Shown: positions 6,186-11,377 of the stretch, piece by piece
How positions within the stretch are numbered: position 1 is the first letter of the stretch
Layout of the letters: each line of letters opens with the position of its first letter
Assembly (NCBI GenBank): GCA_934454035.1
Contig: CAKSFY010000067.1
Span: forward strand, 1 to 11,377
Reading direction: 5' to 3'
Source: an uncultured Clostridia bacterium
GTDB lineage: Bacteria; Bacillota; Clostridia; UBA1381
DNA length: 11,377 bases
Made by a program: the position numbers and the translations under genes
The notes under the pieces: generated by a model
Seen by the model: only the letters and a program-made list of their open reading frames with translations
What the model was told of the DNA's origin: nothing
Databases searched by the model: none

Positions 6186-6572
6186 CTATTTTATTTTTGC
6201 TCCGCATTTTGAGCAATACTCGCTTGTGTTCGGGCAATATTCTCCGCATTCGGGACAGCAGACAGAATTATTCATATCAGCTATTTTTGCCTTAAGCTCG
6301 GAAATTTCATCATACAAAGTATCTACAGACGAAAGCTTTTCCGCAATATCCTCCGGGAATTCACTTCCGTTTTTGTATTCGTCATACACACTTTTTCCGA
6401 TCTCGGCAAGAATATCCTTGATTTTTCCTTCATTTGCTCCGATTGCATAATTGATTTTGGTTTTGCTGATTATATTGTTCGTTTTATTAACTGCGCTGCC
6501 GGCAAAACGTTCAGCCTCAGAAAAAACTTTATCTGCTCCCTGTTTAATTTTCTCTACAAATTGTTCGTCCAT
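6186..6572 (-). CDS. Small coiled-coil protein with C-terminal zinc ribbon
   Basis: From the ATG at 6572 this is 128 residues. The frame is open to an ATG at 6605, but that site has no Shine-Dalgarno sequence, while AAAGGA sits 8 nt before 6572; the intermediate ATG at 6581 overlaps that AAAGGA. Residues about 1-100 are charged and helical, with likely coiled-coil stretches at about 45-65 and 75-100. The C-terminus is a double CxxC zinc ribbon: CPECG (106-110) and CSKCG (120-124), with extra cysteines at 105 and 113. There is no signal peptide or membrane helix. Similar short helical-plus-zinc-ribbon proteins are common and uncharacterised in Clostridia. It is first in a two-gene unit with the thioesterase and has its own promoter. 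Function unknown. Confidence 0.85.
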   Translation of the reverse strand: MDEQFVEKIKQGADKVFSEAERFAGSAVNKTNNIISKTKINYAIGANEGKIKDILAEIGKSVYDEYKNGSEFPEDIAEKLSSVDTLYDEISELKAKIADMNNSVCCPECGEYCPNTSEYCSKCGAKIK

Positions 6573-6580
6573 AATAAACA

Positions 6581-6586
6581 TCCTTT
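6581..6586 (-). promoter_or_regulatory. Ribosome binding site deciding the start of the zinc-ribbon protein
   Basis: AAAGGA lies 8 nt before the ATG at 6572. The upstream in-frame ATG at 6605 has no such site, and its codon lies only a few bases from the -10 box at 6610-6615, so most transcripts would start at or inside it. Confidence 0.7.
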
Positions 6587-6609
6587 CAACTAAATTTATT
6601 TTCATGTCA

Positions 6610-6638
6610 ATTTTATCACATTTTTATTATTTTGACAA
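6610..6638 (-). promoter_or_regulatory. Sigma-A promoter of the zinc-ribbon/thioesterase operon
   Basis: TTGTCA (complement of 6633-6638) and TAAAAT (complement of 6610-6615) are spaced by 17 bp, with a TG one base before the -10 (extended -10). The -35 box starts 3 bp after the mltG stop codon. The transcription start would fall near 6603. Confidence 0.75.
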
Positions 6639-6641
6639 GTA

Positions 6642-7691
6642 TCAATTTGCCAATGTTTCTTCATGTTCTTCATATGTTTTTGTAAAAATATGACTGCCAT
6701 CATTTTTTTCTTCATTTGTATGGTAATATAAGTAATCATGCTTTTCCGGATTCATAGCAGCTTCTATTGATTTTATTCCCGGATTTGCAATAGGTCCCGG
6801 CGGCAAACCTTCATACATATAAGTATTATACGGCGAATCGGTTTTCAAATCCTTATAATACACCTTCTGTTTGTCATATTTCCCATCGGTAATCTCATAT
6901 AGCACAGTAGCGCACAGCTGGAGCTTCATTCCCTTATCCAGCCTGTTCTTTATTACCCCGGAAATTGTCGCTCTCTCAGAATCGATTTTCGCTTCACGCT
7001 CAATAATCGAAGCAACCGTTATTATATCATATACATTGTCATAGCCGGTTGCTACAGTCTTATATTGTTTTTCAAACTCGGCAAGCATTTTGTCTATTGC
7101 TTCCTCCGGAGCGGTGCCCCTGTAAAATTCATATGTTGCCGGAAATAAAAATCCCTGAAGTCTGTATTTGCCTTTATCCGGAATATTTTTTAAAAATTCA
7201 TAATCATAGTCCTTTGACAATGCGGCATTAATACTCTCTTTATCGCCTATGCCGGCTTCAGACATTTTATCAATAATATTTTCTACCGAATATCCCTCGG
7301 GAATCAAAAGCCTGATTGTATCTTTTTTTGCTCCCTCAGTCACAAGGGTATTTATAACCTCGCCGTAGCTCATTCCATCCTTAAAATCAAATTTCCCATA
7401 CTTAATATTTCCCTTATTTCCCGATAATATTGCCTCGGTAATGAATTTGATTTTTTTGGAAATAACCTTTTCTTTTTTCAGTGTATCTGCGACAGAAACG
7501 ATCGAACTCCCCTGCGCTATTTCCACACTCTTATCGCCCTTTACTCTGTCATACCCGAAAAAAATATTTCCCAGCGACACAATTGCGGCAATACATACGC
7601 AGACAAGCAAAATATTTTTCTTTTTCTTTTTTGCTTTTTGCCTTGCGGCTCTGCGCTCGGCAAATTCCTCCGGTGTACCGTAATCGCTCAT
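6642..7691 (-). CDS. mltG: Endolytic murein transglycosylase MltG (YceG family)
   Basis: The 349-residue protein is membrane-anchored. It has a basic cytoplasmic N-terminus (1-26, with a KAKKKKK run), a membrane helix at about 27-45, then an extracytoplasmic LysM-like region (about 55-120) and the YceG catalytic domain. Family motifs are clear: LQGFLFPATYEF (178-189), VASIIEREA (226-234) with catalytic Glu231, SPYNTY (286-291), GLPPGPIANPG (295-305) and HIFTKTYEEH (334-343). The enzyme cuts nascent glycan strands at the membrane and so helps set glycan length during wall synthesis. The catalytic Glu is intact and the length is normal for Firmicutes. Its ATG overlaps the ligA stop (ATGA, 7688-7691), and its GGAG site lies inside the ligA 3' end, so the two are translationally coupled. 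Confidence 0.95.
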   Translation of the reverse strand: MSDYGTPEEFAERRAARQKAKKKKKNILLVCVCIAAIVSLGNIFFGYDRVKGDKSVEIAQGSSIVSVADTLKKEKVISKKIKFITEAILSGNKGNIKYGKFDFKDGMSYGEVINTLVTEGAKKDTIRLLIPEGYSVENIIDKMSEAGIGDKESINAALSKDYDYEFLKNIPDKGKYRLQGFLFPATYEFYRGTAPEEAIDKMLAEFEKQYKTVATGYDNVYDIITVASIIEREAKIDSERATISGVIKNRLDKGMKLQLCATVLYEITDGKYDKQKVYYKDLKTDSPYNTYMYEGLPPGPIANPGIKSIEAAMNPEKHDYLYYHTNEEKNDGSHIFTKTYEEHEETLAN

Positions 7692-9685
7692 ATCTCATCA
7701 TCTCCGTTTACCATTTTTATAAATTCATCTTCGGAAATAATTGTTATTCCCAGATTCTGCGCTTTTTCAAGTTTGCTGCCCGCCTCATCTCCGGCAAGGA
7801 CAAAGCTTGTTTTTTTCGATACCGATGAGGATGTTTTTCCTCCCAGTTTTTCAATTATTTCCGAAGCTTCACCTCTGGTGTATGTCGGAAGTGTTCCGGT
7901 CAGAACAAATGTCTTTCCTTCAAAAATCTGCGGCATGTTTTCTTCACTTTCTTTATCCTCCAAAGATACTCCTGCCTCTTTCAATTTTTCTATAAAAATT
8001 ATATTTTGTTCTTCGGCAAAAAAATCGGTTATACTTTCGGCAATTATTCCGCCTATTTCAGGAATCCCGGTCAGTTCCTCGCGCGGTGCACTCCGCAGAT
8101 TATCGAGAGATTTATACTTATGAGCCAGAATTTTTGCACCCTTTTCGCCTATATGCCTTATTCCGAGTCCGTTAATTACTCTGTAGAGCGGATTGGATTT
8201 TGATTTTTCCAAAGAATCCATAAGATTTTGCGCCGATTTTTCGCCCATTTTATCCATGTCTGCAATATCCGCATGATTTAAAGAATACAAATCCGCAGCT
8301 GTTTCAATAAGTCCCCTGTCCAGCATTTGCTCTATTATTGACGGACCTATTCCGTCAATATCCATTGCCGGGCGCGAAACAAAATGAATAATATGCCTGA
8401 GTCTTTGTGCCGGACAATTCATTCCGGTGCATCTGTATGCCGCCTCTCCCTCTTCACGAACAATCTTCGCGCCGCATTCTCCGCAAAACTCAGGCATTTT
8501 GAATTCTCTTTCGCTGCCGTCTCTCTTTTCTTTGCAGACCTTAACTATTTCCGGAATTATATCTCCGGCTTTCTGAACCACTACGGTATCATTTATTTTT
8601 ATATCTTTTTCGACAATATAGTCGTAATTATGAAGCGTTGCACGTGAAACGGTTGTACCTGCCACATGCACCGGAGTCAGAATTGCCAGCGGTGTAACCG
8701 CGCCCGTTCTTCCGACCTGAACAACAATGTCCTCAATTTTGGTTTCTTTCTGCTCCGCAGGGAATTTATATGCAATTGCCCATTTCGGGAACTTTGAGGT
8801 CGAGCCAAGTTCCCGGCGCTCGGAAAACTCATTGACCTTGATAACCGCTCCGTCAATATCATAATAAAGACTGCCGCGCTCCTCACCTATTTCAAGAACC
8901 CTTTTATACGCTTCTTTAATTGTCTTATACAGAGTAAAATCGGGAATTACTTTAAAACCCTGTTCCCTCAAAAATCTCAATCCCGACAGATGGTTCGTTA
9001 TTTCAATTCCTTCAACCTGCTGAATATTAAAAACAAAAATATCCATTCTTCTCTCTGCTGCAATTTTTGAATCAAGCTGACGCAGCGAGCCTGCCGCGGC
9101 ATTTCTTGGATTTGCAAAAAGGCTTTCCTCTTTTGCTTCGCGCAATTGATTTATTTTCGAAAAATTATCTTTTGAGATAAAGACCTCGCCGCGCACCTCA
9201 AGAAAAGGAATTTTGTCTTTCAGCTTCATGGGAATTGATTTTACTGTCTTTAAATTTTCGGTAACGTCCTCGCCTACAAGCCCGTTACCTCTTGTCGAGC
9301 CTCTTACAAATTCACCGTTCCTGTATTCCAATGAAACCGACAATCCGTCAATTTTATGCTCGACAACATATCCGCTCGGATTTAAATTATTCTTAACCCT
9401 TTTATCAAAATCATATATTTCTTCCTCGTTAAATGCATCCTGCAGACTTTCCATAGGCACATCATGAACAACCTGTTCAAACTCCGAAAGAACCGCACCG
9501 CCCACACGTTTTGTGGGCGACAATTCCGACGCATACTCCGGATACTCCTTTTCCAAATCCTCAAGCTCTCTCAAAAGCTTGTCATACTCCATATCGGATA
9601 TTTCGGGGTTATCCTCGACATAATATTTCTGATTGTGATAATTTAAAAGCCCCGTAAGCTCATCTATACGTTTTTTTGCTTCCAT
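7688..9685 (-). CDS. ligA: NAD+-dependent DNA ligase LigA
   Basis: At 665 residues this is a full-length bacterial LigA. Domain order: Ia NMN-binding helices (about 1-60, with YYVEDNPEISDMEYD); adenylation domain with the AMP-accepting lysine in the KIDG motif (Lys111); OB fold (about 310-395, with VGRTGAVTPLA); a four-cysteine zinc finger (Cys401, 404, 419, 424); helix-hairpin-helix repeats (about 440-560); and a C-terminal BRCT domain (about 586-665, with GKTFVLTGTL). It seals nicks in replication and repair using NAD+. A small variation is RGNG (132-135) where many homologues have RGDG. The start ATG has AGGG about 12 nt upstream and lies 12 bp after the SLH gene; its stop overlaps the mltG start. 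No sign of damage. Confidence 0.97.
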   Translation of the reverse strand: MEAKKRIDELTGLLNYHNQKYYVEDNPEISDMEYDKLLRELEDLEKEYPEYASELSPTKRVGGAVLSEFEQVVHDVPMESLQDAFNEEEIYDFDKRVKNNLNPSGYVVEHKIDGLSVSLEYRNGEFVRGSTRGNGLVGEDVTENLKTVKSIPMKLKDKIPFLEVRGEVFISKDNFSKINQLREAKEESLFANPRNAAAGSLRQLDSKIAAERRMDIFVFNIQQVEGIEITNHLSGLRFLREQGFKVIPDFTLYKTIKEAYKRVLEIGEERGSLYYDIDGAVIKVNEFSERRELGSTSKFPKWAIAYKFPAEQKETKIEDIVVQVGRTGAVTPLAILTPVHVAGTTVSRATLHNYDYIVEKDIKINDTVVVQKAGDIIPEIVKVCKEKRDGSEREFKMPEFCGECGAKIVREEGEAAYRCTGMNCPAQRLRHIIHFVSRPAMDIDGIGPSIIEQMLDRGLIETAADLYSLNHADIADMDKMGEKSAQNLMDSLEKSKSNPLYRVINGLGIRHIGEKGAKILAHKYKSLDNLRSAPREELTGIPEIGGIIAESITDFFAEEQNIIFIEKLKEAGVSLEDKESEENMPQIFEGKTFVLTGTLPTYTRGEASEIIEKLGGKTSSSVSKKTSFVLAGDEAGSKLEKAQNLGITIISEDEFIKMVNGDDEI

Positions 9686-9697
9686 ACATACACTTCC

Positions 9698-11377
9698 CTA
9701 AAACATATTATATATCATGACAGCCGCTTCCGCTCTTGTTATTCTTCCTCCGGGCAAAATTCTGCCGTCCGGATAACCGCCCATAAAACCGTTTTCAACC
9801 ATTGCAGATACATTTTTTCTTGCCCATGACGGCACATCATCGGCGTCGGTACAGCTTAATTCTCTTATTTTAAGATTTCCGGAAATTGTTCTTGCCATTA
9901 TTGAAGCTGCTTCCGCCCTGGTAATATTATCATTCGGAGCAAAATAAACCCTGCCGCCGTCCGTTTTTCCGCTTATTATTCCGCGCTCGGTCATAGTTTT
10001 TACATAATTTTCCGCCCACGAAGGAATCTGACCGTTATCTGCAAAATTAAGCTCTGCGTCCGCATAATCTTCTGCATTTATACCGAGATAATTACACATC
10101 ATAACAGTAAATTCTGCACGGGTCATTGAATTATCCGGATTGAATTGCCCTTTATTGCCGTTCACTATTCCATGCCCGTTCATATACGAAATCCTGTTTT
10201 TCGCCCAATGTCCGTTCGTATCCGAAAAAGTATTTTCCGGTTCGGCATTTTCCAAGGCTGCCTTGTTATATGAAGTAAAACCGTCCTTATTCTGCGCTTT
10301 TAACGATAACTTGTGAAATTCGTTTTCAAAATTTTCACTCACCGGAACACTTACACGAATTGTTTTGTCATCAAGCTTAGCCTTAACCGCTTCGTTTATA
10401 TATTCCTTTCCGTCAATCTTGAATGAACAGTTATCTATATCAATTTCCGACTTTTCAGAATAAAAGTCGGCAGACGCATATCCGTTTTCAAAATTGAAAT
10501 CCCCTCTCGGGTAACATGCATCCTCTGCATAGTCATTTATCTTTACCGGAATTTTCACAACAGTATCCCCCGACCAAACCGCAAGTTCTCCGCTTTCTCC
10601 GCAAGCAGCCGATAATGTAACAACTCCGTCTGATACAGTCCCGAGTTTTTCATCTATCTGCCATTTGTATGCTTTCGGTTCTGATTCAAGATATTTCTTT
10701 CCGTGATATGCATGCCCGGCAAGCGAAATAACAGACTTCGCATCACCCGTTATTGACGTTACGGTTTTGTTTGTATCCTTATTGTATACTGTAATCGATG
10801 TCGGTGTTTCATATGTGAAATAAGAAGCTCCGCCGGTTATATCTCCGCTTTTTACATTAACTATAGCTTCGCCGGTTCCTGACAAAGTCAAAACACCGTC
10901 GGCAGTTATACTGCCCAGGTCATTGCCCATGGAGTATTCCACCGCTGGCGCAGGCATATAATGGAAATTACTGTCTATTGCCGCAGGATAAAGCTGCACA
11001 CTTGTCCCGGACAAATAGTGCGTTGAATAAGGATAAAGATAAAGTCCGCCGAGAGTGTCATTTTTCTCCTGCATATTTTGCAGGAAAATAAAGTTAGTTA
11101 CCTTTCTGAGTGTTCCCTCTGACGGTGAATTTATAACGGAAGCTGCCTCCTGACCGGGATAAACTCCGGCAATTGAGGTGGAACCGCCGCCGTCTAAATT
11201 AAGCGCGTCGACACATCCAAGCTCCTTTAATCTCTGTGCAAGCGTTTTTTGCTTTACTCCGTAGCTGTAGTTCTTTTGTCTGCCGTCTATTACATAAAAA
11301 ATAACCTTGCCGTCCTCCCTTATTCCGACAGCGGTTCGCGGAGCCGCTCCGGCTTCAAGTCCCGAGCATACCTCACC
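9698..11377 (-). CDS. Phosphodiester glycosidase (NAGPA-type) domain protein with three C-terminal SLH domains, 5' end outside the window
   Basis: The frame is open to the window edge, giving 559 residues of a longer protein; the ATG at 11074 is internal. Residues about 12-98 are the C-terminal part of a NAGPA/phosphodiester glycosidase domain: PRTAVGI, VIFYVIDGRQ, the LNLDGGGST active-site strand (60-68), INSPSEG and a closing VTNFIFL. About 110-380 is a beta-rich linker with bacterial Ig-like character (GSITADGVLTLSGTGEAIV and a related LGTVSDGVVTLSA). Three SLH repeats end the protein (about 384-432, 445-499, 509-559), each with an ITRAE- or MTRAE-type motif. SLH repeats bind secondary wall polymers, so the enzyme should be displayed on the cell surface and may act on glycan phosphodiesters. 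A signal peptide would be expected in the missing 5' part. ligA starts 12 bp downstream, so the two look cotranscribed. Confidence 0.9.
   Translation of the reverse strand, partial: GEVCSGLEAGAAPRTAVGIREDGKVIFYVIDGRQKNYSYGVKQKTLAQRLKELGCVDALNLDGGGSTSIAGVYPGQEAASVINSPSEGTLRKVTNFIFLQNMQEKNDTLGGLYLYPYSTHYLSGTSVQLYPAAIDSNFHYMPAPAVEYSMGNDLGSITADGVLTLSGTGEAIVNVKSGDITGGASYFTYETPTSITVYNKDTNKTVTSITGDAKSVISLAGHAYHGKKYLESEPKAYKWQIDEKLGTVSDGVVTLSAACGESGELAVWSGDTVVKIPVKINDYAEDACYPRGDFNFENGYASADFYSEKSEIDIDNCSFKIDGKEYINEAVKAKLDDKTIRVSVPVSENFENEFHKLSLKAQNKDGFTSYNKAALENAEPENTFSDTNGHWAKNRISYMNGHGIVNGNKGQFNPDNSMTRAEFTVMMCNYLGINAEDYADAELNFADNGQIPSWAENYVKTMTERGIISGKTDGGRVYFAPNDNITRAEAASIMARTISGNLKIRELSCTDADDVPSWARKNVSAMVENGFMGGYPDGRILPGGRITRAEAAVMIYNMF

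Noticed and set aside
6573..6605. ATG at 6605 as the start of the zinc-ribbon protein.
   Set aside because: No Shine-Dalgarno site is present and the codon lies almost at the predicted transcription start; the ATG at 6572 has AAAGGA at ideal spacing.
6605..6638. TGTCAA/TTGACA inverted repeat (6605-6610 with 6632-6638 region) around the zinc-ribbon promoter, considered as an operator.
   Set aside because: The arms are only 6 bp with a 21-bp gap, and one arm is the -35 box itself.
9281..9292. RGNG instead of RGDG in LigA, considered as a defect.
   Set aside because: All catalytic and zinc residues are intact, the protein is full length, and the Asn variant seems tolerated; the essential ligase is unlikely to be inactive.
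11072..11074. ATG at 11074 as the start of the SLH protein.
   Set aside because: The frame continues upstream without a stop to the window edge and encodes conserved NAGPA sequence, so the ATG is internal.

Overview
This window is a chromosomal segment of a low-GC Gram-positive bacterium, almost certainly of class Clostridia. The evidence is AT-rich spacers, strong Shine-Dalgarno sites, sigma-A promoters close to consensus, an SLH-domain surface protein, a copper-amine-oxidase-type stalk domain, and a sigma factor of the SigB/F/G type. I cannot name a genus from sequence alone. All eleven genes lie on the minus strand, so transcription runs from high to low coordinates. There are no RNA genes, insertion sequences, CRISPR arrays or phage genes, and no gene-free stretch exceeds 300 bp.

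In transcription order, the first block (11377 to 6642) is an apparent operon. It holds the 3' part of a secreted phosphodiester-glycosidase (NAGPA-type) protein with three C-terminal SLH repeats, then ligA (NAD+-dependent DNA ligase), then mltG (endolytic murein transglycosylase). The gaps are 12 bp and a 4-bp ATGA overlap. A promoter at 6610-6638 then drives a small coiled-coil/zinc-ribbon protein and a hotdog-fold acyl-CoA thioesterase. A promoter at 5645-5673 drives a secreted stalk-domain/papain-like cysteine peptidase and a ROK sugar kinase, closed by a long intrinsic terminator (3615-3658).

The carbohydrate block continues with an AraC-type regulator and then a cytoplasmic GH13 glucosidase. 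The glucosidase has a promoter with perfect -35 and -10 hexamers at 17-bp spacing (2706-2734). A plausible pathway is that GH13 releases glucose from imported alpha-glucosides, the ROK kinase phosphorylates it, and the AraC protein senses a sugar and controls the glucosidase. No transporter is present in the window.

The last block is the most unusual. A second promoter with perfect hexamers (1029-1057) fires into a short leader that contains a complete intrinsic terminator (956-993) about 20 nt before the start codon of a single-pass membrane protein. That gene is followed by the start of a sigma-70 factor. The sigma reading frame is broken by one in-frame TAA in region 2.2, after which the same frame continues with conserved sigma sequence to the window edge.

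Most of the window is ordinary housekeeping and sugar metabolism. The parts worth a second look are the interrupted sigma factor, the promoter-terminator leader in front of its partner gene, and the stalk-peptidase/kinase pairing.
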